Below, piece by piece: positions 53,518 to 64,000 of a stretch of DNA of 64,000 bases. Under the pieces are notes generated by a model. That model was not told the origin of the DNA. It saw nothing but the letters and a program-made list of their open reading frames with translations, and made no database searches. Source of the stretch: Sophora flavescens (taxonomy: Eukaryota; Streptophyta; Magnoliopsida; Fabales; Fabaceae). Made by a program: the position numbers and the translations under genes. The stretch is from assembly GCA_030762895.1 (NCBI GenBank), contig CM061063.1, forward strand, positions 52,097,196 through 52,161,195. The letters are read 5' to 3'. The first letter of the stretch is position 1. Every line of letters starts with the position of its first letter.

Positions 53518-56467
53518 TCTCCTCGGAATGGGAAAATCACCTTGTCCTCAAGGTGTAAATCAGGATATGCAGCAAGGAGTTCAGGGAGAGTTTCCCAGGT
53601 TGCATCCTCAGGGAATAAGCCATTCCATTGAACAAGAACAATAGCAGGGGAATTTGAAGTTGCTTGTTTCCAATCCAAAATAGCCAAGGGTTGTACCTGA
53701 GGTTCATTGTTCCAAGCATTTGGGGGAAGATCAAGTCTAGTGGTTTCGGTTCCATGGAATGGTTTCAGTTGTGACACATGAAAACGGGATGAATTTTACT
53801 CTCCTTTGGCAGCTCCAATTCGAAAGCAACAGGGCCTAGTTGACGCACCAGCTTGAAGGGGCCATAGTAGCGCTTTGACAACTTTTGAATGCGCTTCCCA
53901 GCAATAGATGTTTGTCTATAGGGATGAAGCTTAACAAGGACAAGATCACCCACTTGGAAAGAGTGAGGGCATCTTGTTTTATCTACAAACAGCTTCATAG
54001 ACTCTTGTGCCTTCAACAATTTGGACTTTAGGAGCTAGAGGATATCCTCCCTAATGGACATTTCCGAATCTAGGGCCTCCAATTGAGTGGAACCAGCAAT
54101 ATACTGAGGAAGAGATGGAGGATGTTTACCATAAACTACCTAAAAAGGAGAGAATCCAGTAGAGGAGTGGATAGCAGTGTTATAGTGTCACTCTGCCTAG
54201 TGAATAAATTTACCCCACTGTTTTGGTTGCTCATGAACGAAGCACCTAAGGTATTGTTGGAGAACCTTATTGACGATTTCAGTCTGGCTGTCACTTTGTG
54301 GATGATATGCCGTGGACATTCGTAACTTAGTACCACTTAGCCTAAACAGCTCTTGCCAGAAATGGCTGAGAAAATGGGGTCCCGATCTGAAACAATACTC
54401 TTTGGCATGCCGTGCAGTTTGCAAATCATCTGGGCAAATAACTCAACCACCTTCAAAGCTGTAAAGTTGGTTGGGAGTAACCCAAAGGGTGTCGTCTTGG
54501 ATAAACGATCCACAACAACAAAAACAACAGTATAGTTTTGGAAGGAAGGGAGCCCTACCACAAAGTCCAGAGATATATCTTCCCATACACCTGTTGGAAT
54601 TGGGAGTGGTTCGAGTAATTCATAGGGAAGGTGAGTGGGATTCTTGGCTTGTTAACATACAAGAAAGGAAGCAACAAAATCAGCAACATCTTTTTTCATG
54701 CCCTGCTAAACACACATTCTCCTTAAGGCGACCATAGGTTTTATGGGTGCCGCTGTGACCGCCAATCGGGGAAGAGTGAAACTCTTCCAATAAAAGCCGT
54801 TTGAGGGAAGAAGAAGCTGGGATATAGAGCTTGCCCTTGAAGAAAAGAAGGCCGTTCAGAATTGAATAGCTAGGATGATTAGAAGGATCTTATTGAACTT
54901 TAAGGAATAAATCTTTGAGATCAGGTTTCGTAGTGGATGCTTCGCGAAGTTTTTGGAGAAAATCCCATTGAGGTACAGTGATGGCTAAGTGTTGTGCAGT
55001 AGGGTCATGAACCCGAGAAAGGGCATCAGCCACTCGGTTCTGTGCACCAGACTTGTATACTATCTCATAAGACTACCCCAAAAGTTTGGCAAGGTAAAAT
55101 TGTTGTTCCGGCGTTTGAATAACCCGAGTCATCAATTCAGGAAGACTCATTTGGTCTGTATGAATTGTAAAATTGAGGCCCAATAGGTAAGTTCGTCGTT
55201 TCTTGACTACAGAAGTGACTGCACAAAGCTCCCTGACATAAGTGGAGGCCGTGAGAAGCCGGGAACAAAACTTTTTGCTAAAGTAGCAAATGGGATGACC
55301 ATTCTGGATCAGTATAGCCCCCATGCCTTGCCCTGATGCATCATTTTCCAAAATGAAATCCTCATTGAAATTAGGGAGGGCTAAAACTGGTGCTTTAGTC
55401 ATGGCTTTCTTCAACTGCTCAAAGGCATGTTGAGCTTCCACAGTCCACACGAATGCATATTTCTTTAGAAATTTTGTAAGAGGAAAAGCAATAGACGCGT
55501 TATTCCAAACAAATTTTCTATAAAAACCTGTTAATCCAAGAAAACCTCGGAGATGGCAAACAGAACGAGGAATTGTCCAATCAAGCATTGCACGTACCTT
55601 TTCGGGGTCTGGACCAACCCCATCATAAGACACAATATGGCCCAAGTAATCCAAGGAATTTTGGGCAAAGGTACACTTTGAAAGCTTTATAAAAAACTAA
55701 TTATCCATAAGGCACCGAAAGACCAATCCCAAGTTGTGGAGGTGATCCTCAAGCAACTTACTGTATATGAGAATATCGTCAAAGAAAACAATGACGAAGC
55801 GATAGAGGTAAGGCTGGAAGACAATGTTCATGGTCGCTTGAAAGGTTGATGGTACATTGCACAATCTGAATGGCATCACCAGAAACTCATAGGGGCCATG
55901 GTGTGTGCGAAACGCAGTTTTCTGAATGTTAGAGGGGTCCATCCGAATCTGGTGGTATCCCGATCGTAAGTCCAGTTTTGTGAACCATTGAGTGCCATAC
56001 AATTCGTCAAGGAGCTCATCAATGGAGGGGATAGGGAAGCATCCTTGACAGTAATAGCATTCAAAGCCCGATAGTCCACGCAAAATCTCCATGTATCGTC
56101 TTTTTTACGAACTAGCAGTACCGGGGATGATAAGGCACTAGAGGTGTGTTGAATAATCCATGAAGCAAGCATATCTTTAATTTGGGCCTCTACGTCAAGG
56201 TTTTGAAAGTGTGTGCAGTGGTAAGGGCGGACATTTACTGGGTTGGAACCATCTAGGAGGGCTATGTGGTGGTCGGTTGGCCGTGTTGGGGGGGGGGGGG
56301 GGGGGATGTAGTTGTTTGGAATAGTTTTGTGTATTGTGAAAGGAGGGGTTCGACTAGGGAAAGGGGTGGGTTGAGTGGTTTTTCGGCAGTAGGTTGGAGG
56401 AGATGAAGTTCATAAAGGGAGTCTATTGCGTGGGTGGAGACTAGGCGTTGAAGCTGGTTGAGTGAAG
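53373..56467 (-). pseudogene. Chromovirus reverse transcriptase, RNase H, integrase and chromodomain, broken
   Basis: On the minus strand the order is: reverse transcriptase (SSPVLLVRKKDDTWRFCVDY near 56100, then WFTKLDLRSGYHQIRM and FFDDILIYS near 55780), a stop near 55697, RNase H (55654-55073: ILENDASGQGMGAIL, HTDQ), integrase fragments (VVVDRLSKTTPF, IVSDRDPIF near 54440, STAYHPQSDSQTEIVNKVLQ near 54290), SH3-like IQKLSKRYYGPFKLV (about 53885) and a chromodomain-like VLVQWNGLFPEDATWE (about 53630). Stops and frameshifts separate these. A homopolymer G run at 56288-56305 lies in the linker before reverse transcriptase. Confidence 0.9.
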
Positions 56468-59400
56468 TGTAACACCCTATTTTTCCTATACTGTCTGTAG
56501 CAGTAAATACATATTTAAATATTTTTATTTTAGATTAAACCCAGAGGATGATTTTAACTAAACTAAAATCATTTTCTTGTGTTGTTATATCATATGAAGC
56601 TACGGTAAAAATTTCGGTTGAAAATTCAGACGGAAGCCGGTCTGCGTTTTCACTACCGGTACAAGTTTAATGAGCATAAAACCTAATTTTGACCCGTGAA
56701 GGAGATAGTTAGTGTTTTTATTATGTTTCCTTCCATTTTGGTTATTTTGAAAATTTTCGTTCAAAAATAAAATAAAATATTTTATTCGGGTGAAAACGTC
56801 GAAAAAATTATGATCGGAAATGCAACCGGGTATGAAATGGAACAGAATAGGAGACATAAAAGGCTTGAGGTGATATGAGGGAGTGAGGTGACTCACTAGA
56901 GGTATGACCTAAGCTACCTCCTAAAAAGTGGTCATGATGACACTTTTTGAAATATATCATATTATATTCTAAAAACTTAATTTTCTCTTTCCTCTTCAAC
57001 CAAACAAGGCACAAGGTCAAAACTTGCTCTCCAAGCTCATTCCTCTCTCCCCAATTTCGTGTCACTCTCTCCCATCTCTATATATATCCCTTTCATTTTT
57101 CACTTCATCATCTTCCTCATTCAAAACTTCATTAAACCTTCATTTTCTTATTTCCTCTAAAAGTTCAAGCTCTTAAAGTTTTAGTTTTTATTCATCTTTT
57201 CTACTTAAGTTCTTCATTAAAGTTCATCCTTATACTAAGGGTAATGCTCTCATATAAATCTTTTTGCAAGTTTCATCTTTTATTTCTTACTTTACTTTAT
57301 GTGTTCTTTATATGTTTTAAACTTCTAAAATCTCTCTAAAATGGTAGAAAACTCATTTTGAATTGAAACCACTTTCTATAGTCTTGTATTAACTTATATT
57401 TTCACATACTAAGAGGTTTTGTAAGACAAAAATCTCTACCCATCTCTTCCAATGAAGTCCAAATGCTTGCATTTGTGACCTAGGAAGTTTTTGTTTCAAC
57501 TTTTGGAATATGATCATGTGTTTGAGTTTCTAACTATCCCTTGACCTTGAATTTATAAATCTTGGAAGTTTTGATAGCTTTTTCCTATGATAACCGAAAA
57601 TATAAATAAGTAAGCTTAAGATACTATGTTTCAACTTTCCAAGTATTGATCATGAATTTAGAACTCTTAATAACTTGTTTATTTTATGTTATTAAAGCTA
57701 GTATGTGTTACTTTCATTTTTCCAAGATGATCATGGACTTGAGCTCCATAAGATATTTGGATGCTAAGTCTAAGAGATTGGAAAGTTTAAGGATTTATAA
57801 CTTGTTTATTTTATGTTATTAAAGCTAGTATGTCTTACTTTCATTTTTCCAAGATGATCATGGACTTGAGCTCCATAAGATATTTGGATGATAAGTCTAA
57901 GAGATTGGAAAGTTTAAGGATTTATAACTTGTTTATTTTATGTTATTAAAGCTAGTATGTGTCACTTTCATTTTTCCAAGATGATCATGGACTTGAGCTC
58001 CATAAGATATTTGGATGCTAAGTCTAAGAGATTGAAAAGTTTAATGATTTATAACTTGTTTATTTTATGTTATTAAAGCTAGTATGTGTTATTTTCATTT
58101 TTCCATGATGATCATGGACTTGAGCTCCATAAGGTATTTGGATGCAAAGTCTAAGAGATTGGAAAGTTTAAAGATCTCTAGCCTATAAATCCTATGAAGG
58201 CCGAACCTAGAAGGTTATGGACCTAGGATACTTTGTTCTTATTTTTCCAAAATGATCATGGTTTGGAGCTCCTTAATACATATGGATGCTAAAGCTAAGA
58301 GATTGGAAAGTTTAGTGAATGCTAACCTATTTTACTAGCCTTGGCCGAATGCCCTATGTTTTTAACTTGGTGGAATTTTAATTCAAGTTTGTTAAAGTTC
58401 ATTGTTTATGAACTCATAACACTTAAGGATCATAAATCCATGAGTTGTATAATTTTTGGGAATCTCTAACCCTAAGAACTAGTCTTGGCCGAACCTATAC
58501 CTTGTGGTTTAGTGTTCTTGTTTTGATTTTAACTTGTGATTTTGTGTTCATAACCTTAGACTTCCATCACGGAGGAAATGAGAACGTTCGTGACTTACCT
58601 CTTCGAGCATCTAATCTCCTTACTTTCACAGAAGGTAAGAGGGGATTTCCTAGGGATATTCAATGACTATATGCATGTGTGTATGTGTTTACTTGAGTGA
58701 TTTGAATATTATTGTGATATTGAGCCAATACCTGAATAACTTGTTTACTTGAACTATTGTGGTTATTACTTGAAGTTGAACATTACTTGCTTAAAAGTGT
58801 TATGAATTATATATATGTGATGAACTGTCGTTAACTGTGATATTATTGTTGAGAATATATTACTGTTGATTGAAGTTTGAGAAGCCGGACTTGAGTCTGT
58901 GCACAATGATTATAAAGGATTAAAAGCCTTAATAAGCCTTGAATAGAACTTTGAAAGTATTGGTTTCATTTATAAAAGTTCCTTGTTTAAAACCCTTACT
59001 TCAAGAGAATGAGATTCTAGTTTTGAAAAGAAACGTTGAAGTGTTTTTAAGTCAATAGAAACTACCTTTTTATGATCCAAAGTTTGTACGAGAGAAAACC
59101 TTTTTCGAACTATGTGTTTCATGATGGAAAAACCCCTTTGAAGATATTTGACTTTATTCCATCAAGGATTTCAAAAGCAAACGAATTTCCAAATGTTTTA
59201 TAAAAGACTTGTAAATGAAAAGACTTTCTCCTAAATGATTTAGAAACTTTCCGGTTACTTGGATAAGTGACCGAGGTTTTATTTTGGTTTTTGATTTTCA
59301 CTGAGCGAAAAGTAAGCACATGCGAAAGAGAATGCTAGTTCACGAGATGTCGCCTTTAGCATTCAGTTTATGCACGTGATCTGGGATCCGTGCCAAGAAT

Positions 59401-60613
59401 TATGGACCAAGGGTCCTGATCGTGATATTATGGGCTAGGAGTCCTAATTTTGGAATTGAGGACTGTGTGTCCTAATTTCGTTGTTATGGGCTAGGAGTCC
59501 TTATCATGTTGAAATAAAACATGGATAAATTATAATTGTTTCTACGACCACAACCTTGGACTGCGGCATCGATCTAAGGTGTTGTGATTGAGCACTCGGA
59601 CTGCGTGTCCTGTGTTATTGATTTTCAAGTAATGAAAATTGTGAATAGTCGTTAGCTTTGGGCTTCGACAACGGAAAAGAGTGAACACAAAGAGAAGCCT
59701 CGACAATGAAAAGTCTTTTATTCATATGCATTGCCCCTTAGCGGACATGCTTGAGTTATCCGAATACCCGCTTAAGATGTGGTATTCGATGAGGTTTACA
59801 TCCGAATGGCCGTTATAAGGGATTCGTGATGATGTTGATCCGGGCGCATGAGGTGACGGAGACAACTTGCCAAACGGGACGTATGAGCCTGATCAACTCT
59901 TTCTTTCTTAATGATAAAACGGTGATGGAATCTCATGAGATTAAGATTAGAGCCTGATGATAGAAGTGTCATGCATTATCTTTATAAGATTGATTGATTG
60001 GGGTATGAGACCCACTGAAATAATACTTGTTGTTTAACGATGAGTAATGTTTAAAATGTTAATATGCCAAGGTGTTGTATGTATCATGTATATGGTTGTT
60101 GTATGATATATCCATTCACCGGTATCTCACTCTTATAGTTATATCAAGTCTCTTCGGGTTTTGCTGTAGTACCTTGGTACTCTAGTACCGATGTTGCAGA
60201 TGAGTCTTTCTAAGTCACTTGAAGACCTAGTGTTAGAGGTTGGGAAAATATTCTGATGGGGGGACCTCTCCAATGAATATTTGATAGAATGACCAGCTTA
60301 GGAGTCTGAGTTGGGGTTGTATATCTAAAGAGGTCGGTAAATGTAGTGTTATATACATCCATCTGTAGTTTGAAATTTTTCTTTCGAAAGTGGAAACCTA
60401 GAGAAATTTTGTATGTCATGGAAACTTTGTTACGAACGTGACTTTAGGTTTTGAATGTATGAACGATGGATTTCAGAGTTTTCCGTAAAGAAAAAAATTT
60501 ATACCCCAGTTTTCTGACTTAAAAGAAAACAATTTTCCGAAAGCAACCGGCAAATTATCTTTTAATTTACTTCCGCATGTGTTACGTAGTAATGCCCAAG
60601 GGGCGGCGTTACA
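56468..60613 (+). mobile_element. Probable solo LTR, 4.1 kb, inserted in the chromovirus
   Basis: It is bounded by TGTAACACCC (56468) and GGGGCGGCGTTACA (60613) and flanked by a perfect 5-bp duplication, TGAAG (56463-56467 and 60614-60618). No gene, primer site or internal LTR pair was found. A TATATATA box at about 57080-57088 is followed by a pyrimidine-rich start region. TG..CA ends, the 5-bp duplication and the length fit a long LTR of a Ty3/gypsy lineage such as Tekay or Tat/Ogre. Orientation follows the TATA box and is tentative. Confidence 0.72.
57670..58177. repeat. 127-bp minisatellite, four copies
   Basis: Units start with ATAACTTGTTTATTTTATG at 57670, 57797, 57924 and 58051, an exact 127-bp period with few differences. 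A diverged fifth unit lies at about 58230-58315 and a diverged precursor just before 57670. Confidence 0.93.
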
Positions 60614-60618
60614 TGAAG

Positions 60619-61046
60619 CCTCTTCAGGTTCAGGTTTTGGTTCACCCACATGTTGGACTAACTTACCATCCTTGACAAATTTCATGGTGAGGAGGTCATA
60701 ATCTGTGAGTATTGGGCCTAAGGTGCGCAGCCATTGGACCCCAAGTACCAATTCAGCTCCACTAATTGGTAAAACATAAAGGTCCACCAGAAAAGAATGA
60801 GGGCACAATTGTAAGTTTACCTGATGGCACATAAAGGAGCATGATAGCTCTTCTCCATTCCCAACTAAAACATGAAAGGATTGGGCTGGGAGCAATTCGA
60901 GGCCCACCAGGAGGGGCGATGCGAGATTTGAGGGTGGTAAGCTCGATAGTAAGGTGGGTGAGGTCATGCTGAAAGGTTTGCTGGTTGATGAGTATTTGAC
61001 GAAGGGTTGCTTCAAGGGTGTCGTTTCTGTGAGGGGGAGAGGCCAT
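60619..61046 (-). pseudogene. Chromovirus gag start fused to protease, deleted and broken
   Basis: The minus-strand Met at 61046 (MASPPHRNDTLEATLRQILI) begins a gag-like coiled N-terminus of about 45 codons. Then a protease segment follows without capsid or zinc knuckle: HVLVGNGEELSC, FLVDLYVLPISGAELVLGVQ and WLRTLGPILTDY (about 60830-60700). The large missing part is an internal deletion. The frame continues across the insertion at 60614/56467 into the linker before reverse transcriptase. Confidence 0.85.
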
Positions 61047-61058
61047 AACGAAGCAATG

Positions 61059-61073
61059 CAATGAAAGCACCAA
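61059..61073 (-). other. Primer binding site of the chromovirus
   Basis: The minus strand reads TTGGTGCTTTCATTG directly at the LTR border 61074. The priming tRNA is not assigned. Confidence 0.65.
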
Positions 61074-61519
61074 TGTAATGATTTGTGTGTAGCAGGGAAA
61101 TAATAGGTACAGTATAGAGAGTATATAGTGTATAAAAGGAAAAAAGGACTCCTTTAGAGGGGAGTCATCCTCCTGACACAAGCAAGTGCTTCCTGAATAG
61201 TCTTTCTTAATTCCTCATTCATTTCCTTGTCAGTACATATAGTTCATACACATAGCAATACTTGCAAACAAAAGCATGACTCAGCATAGCAGAAAATATT
61301 CCCCAATATCTGCAAGATCTTATTTAGCTAGTGACTCTTCCTTCTAGACTCTTCTTATTCTTAGCATATTCATTCTAAGGTAATTCATAATTTTTGAGCC
61401 ACTTGGGCTTCAGCTTGTTTCTCTTGGCTCTAGTTTGTGGCATTAGTCCAGTAGCTTCTTCATGTGTTGGTTCTTCATTTGGGCCTTGGTTTTGCACCTC
61501 ATCACTTGGGGTCGTAACA
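61074..61519 (-). repeat. 5' LTR of the chromovirus
   Basis: 446 bp, plus strand TGTAATG to CGTAACA. It also contains the C-terminal tail of the polyprotein in non-functional position, because that tail overlaps the LTR. Confidence 0.9.
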
Positions 61520-62142
61520 TGAACTCTATTTAATATCAGTGTTCCAAAAGTATCATTTGCTAATTAAACTCTTTTTAGTTTTCTAAAAACAATGTACACT
61601 CCCAAGAATTAAATGTGATGATTGTTATAAGTAAGGGTAGTTTAATAATTATAACTCATTTTTTTACATAAATCAAGACAATTAAATTAAGTCAACTAAC
61701 TTCCTTAATAAGTACTACCCTCGGACTCAATTATAAGCAAAATTAACTAATTTCACATTTTTTAAAGAGTTTGTTAATTTAGTTTAATTGTCTTGATTTA
61801 TGTAAAAAAAAAGAGTTATAATTACTAAATTACCCTTTAATTGTCTCGGGAGTGTGTAATGCTATTAGAAAAGTAAAAGGAGAATTGATTGGATTGATTG
61901 ATTGTCTTGACTTTTGGAACACTAATATTAAATAGAGTTGAATTGATTGGTTTTTGTTTATGTTTGAGTTCACAAAATATAAGTACTTTTTTGTTTATAA
62001 TTGAGTCAAGAAGAAGTATAAAGTTAGTATAATTGAGTCTTGGGGTATATATTTTATAAACTATTACTCAAATTATTATTAATAGTTTATATCCAGAATC
62101 TAGTTATATTATTTGACTTAAAACCTGTAACTTGAAAGTGGC

Positions 62143-62933
62143 TAGGGGTATTCATCAACCGATCCAATCCAATGTCAACCGCACTAACCGAACCGAAAAA
62201 CCGACAACCGAAATAACCGCAAACCTAAAAAAACCGAAAATTTTCATTGAATTGGATCGGATTTCGGATCCTATATGTAAAACCGATCCAATCCAAACCG
62301 AACTGAAATTATTTAGTTCAATGAAAATAATTTGATCTTTATATTATAAAAGTAAATATTAGTCTTTATATTTTTATAAGTTATCAACTAGTCCTTATAT
62401 TAGAGAGTTTAATTGGTATGTAAATGTAATGTTAGTGTAAAAACTTTTACACTGTTAACCAATTATAAATCATGTTATGAGTAACTTTTAATATATTTAG
62501 GACAATAATCAAACATTTATAATGATTTAACAATTTATAATTAGTTGATAGTGTAAAATATCTTTACACATGAGAATGCATATCAATTCATGTATATCCC
62601 GTTAAAACACTTATTAGAAATTGGCAATATAATATTTTAAAATTAATTTTTATTTTAAATAAGTAACAAATTCATATGACTCTTTAAATACTCAATCAAA
62701 TCCAAATCTAACCGAAATATTGAATGTTTTTTTGATGTAAATAACTATGTAAATATGTATCGATAAAAACTGAATTATCCAATCCAATCCAAACCGCATT
62801 TGACTGGATCAGATCAGATCAGATTTTTTGAAGGAAGCAAATCGATCCAATCCAAGCCGCATGTTGTTTTTATCATTGGATCGAATGACTTTTTTACTCA
62901 AAACCGATCCAATCCAATCCACGAACACCCCTA
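62143..62933. mobile_element. hAT-type non-autonomous element, 791 bp
   Basis: The ends TAGGGGTATTC and GAACACCCCTA are inverted copies with one mismatch. The octamer flanks AAAGTGGC (62135-62142) and AAAGTAGC (62934-62941) match at seven of eight. Subterminal CCGATCCAATCCAA motifs recur at both ends. No transposase. A hairpin MITE is nested inside. Confidence 0.85.
62410..62589. mobile_element. Hairpin-ended MITE nested in the hAT-type element
   Basis: The inverted ends TAATTGGTATGTAAATG and GCATATCAATTC each carry a GTGTAAA..TTTACAC palindrome next to AACCAATTATAAATC or its inverse. It is the same family as 47551-47724. Confidence 0.65.
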
Positions 62934-62941
62934 AAAGTAGC

Positions 62942-64000
62942 TGCCCCTTGGTTAACTTTTGTTCCTTCCCCTTGTTAAGGAAAAAAAAGGGTAGCTTTTT
63001 CCATCTTGAAATTCGTCAATATGAAAATTGACATTCTATCTAAAGTATTATATTGAGATGACTTTTGGGGTACTCTTTTGTTTTTTTTCCTCCTTTCTTT
63101 GGCTTCTTTTTTGCCACGTTTTGTTTATTTTTAATTTCCTGTTTTAAGTTCTTAATTTTAAAAATATTAACAAATCTGTTATTTTTTTTTATTTTCTAGT
63201 TTTAAAGATTTATACAGAAAACAATGAAAAAAAAATTATTTTCAATATTTTTTATACAAATTAAATATTTGAAAATAGGTAACAAAATAAAAATAATATG
63301 TTAGTTTTATATTTATTTTTGTTATAATTATTTCTAAAATTAGAAAATGAAAATAGAAAACAAGAAACAAATCAAATCAAATTGATATTGTTTAACTTCA
63401 TGAGATTACCCTCTAGTCATTGTCTATGCGTGGATTCAAATATTTAAACACCAACAAATCTATGTATTGTATGAATATTTTAAAATTTAGAAAGAAATAT
63501 AAACTAAAATAAAAACATTTAATAAAAATATTTAAAATTATAGTGATATATATATATATATTATAAAATTCAAGTAGAATTCAAAAAGTATAAATAAAAA
63601 ATATCTAAATTGAAAAATACACATAATTGGTTTAAAATTTAAAATTTAAATATTAAAAAATAAAAATTAAGAATGTTATATGTAAATTTTAATTGATTAC
63701 ATATATCATTCTTAATTTATATTTTTCAATATTTAAATTTTACCTTTTGGAGGCAATTAAAGACAAAGCAGTTTAATGGCAAGGAGAATATTGCATTTTA
63801 AAAGTGAAAAGTAAATTTTTGATTGATTATTTTTTGTTTAAAAATTGAATTAACTTTATATATTATCAGTATAAAATTGTTTATGCTATTAAATATTATA
63901 TATCTATAACTTTTAAAGCAACTGTCATAGTTATCTATCTTTAAATAATATGACAATACATAATTATTTGATAATATAAAATATTTTTACTCTTGCGGTG
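62942..64000. other. AT-rich DNA, second MITE copy, no gene seen
   Basis: 63118-63382 is a second copy of the MITE at 50039 (shared TTTCTAAAATTAGAAAATG-type inner sequence, inverted ends). About 63840-64000 resembles another hairpin MITE (TATCAGTATAAAATTG, GATAATATAAAATATTTTTA) cut by the window edge. No coding frame is supported. Confidence 0.5.

Larger units (their letters stand above)
53071..61519 (-). mobile_element. Ty3/gypsy chromovirus (Reina-like), decayed, minus strand
   Basis: Short LTRs of about 446 bp (53071-53517 and 61074-61519) bound remnants of gag, protease, reverse transcriptase, RNase H, integrase and a chromodomain-like C-terminus, all on the minus strand. The flanks TTAAC (53066-53070) and TGAAC (61520-61524) agree at four of five bases. 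Short LTRs and a chromodomain fit the Reina group. It is interrupted at 56468-60613 by another element and carries many stops. Confidence 0.9.
52985..62025. mobile_element. Foldback MITE interrupted by the chromovirus
   Basis: The left end (about 52990-53070, GGACTCAATTATAAGC..) and the right end (about 61945-62025, ..GTTTATAATTGAGTC) are inverted copies. Inside, 61520-61715 and 61770-61945 form further inverted arms with matching AACTCTATTTAATAT and GTGTTCCAAAAGT. The chromovirus 53071-61519 lies in the left arm. Net length without it is about 0.6 kb. Outer borders are approximate. Confidence 0.65.

Noticed and set aside
62132..62335. 67-codon frame and 62828-63031
   Set aside because: Made of the CCGATCCAATCCAA subterminal repeats of the hAT-type element.

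Overview
The window is 64 kb of plant nuclear DNA, AT-rich overall, and it contains no intact host gene that I can recognise. It is a heterochromatin-like stack of transposable elements. The families present (Ty1/copia, Ty3/gypsy Athila-type and chromovirus-type, CACTA with a TNP2-type transposase, Helitron, hAT-like and foldback MITEs) and the tRNA-Asp and tRNA-iMet primer sites point to a flowering plant. A eudicot, probably a legume, is my inference from the MITE types; the species cannot be read from the sequence.

Layout. 1-829: 5' end of a minus-strand copia element that runs off the window. 830-5570: gene-free DNA with a 122-bp tandem repeat that is split by a solo Athila-type LTR with a perfect 5-bp target duplication (ACTCC). 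About 5571-42375: one CACTA transposon of roughly 6.3 kb net, inflated to about 36.8 kb by three insertion clusters. They are (i) a minus-strand non-autonomous Athila-derived element (7154-13425, TSD ATATT); (ii) a near full-length but dead Athila-type gag-pol element (15072-24600) sitting inside a TNP2 codon; and (iii) a cluster of three non-autonomous relatives, called Y, X and Z here (26893-41546). Z is inserted in the first bases of X's 3' LTR (TSD ATGAG), and a 500-N gap lies between Y and X. 42380-53070: AT-rich DNA with a Helitron that has tandem extra 5' heads, hAT-type elements (one with a GC-rich, possibly captured, segment) and several foldback MITEs. 52985-62025: a foldback MITE interrupted by a minus-strand chromovirus (53071-61519), itself interrupted by a 4.1-kb LTR-like element with TSD TGAAG. 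62143-62933: a hAT-type element with 8-bp TSDs and a nested MITE, then AT-rich DNA.

How the parts relate. The Athila-type family is the dominant theme: one solo LTR, one gag-pol member and four small members with short gag-derived ORFs. All share LTRs starting TGATNAGCCTCTG, a tRNA-Asp primer site (in the five members with an internal region), a roughly 1.4-kb conserved 3' non-coding region, a hairpin next to the polypurine tract, and an unusual promoter made of paired GC-rich palindromes just upstream of the TATA box. The small members look like parasites of the gag-pol lineage. Their ORFs combine different gag remnants with a shared cysteine-rich, acidic C-terminal module ending in a WDPGG motif, and in X and Z that ORF is still open. 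This ORF family and the promoter array are the least ordinary things here. The gag-pol member, the TNP2 gene and the chromovirus all carry several stops or frameshifts and look inactive.
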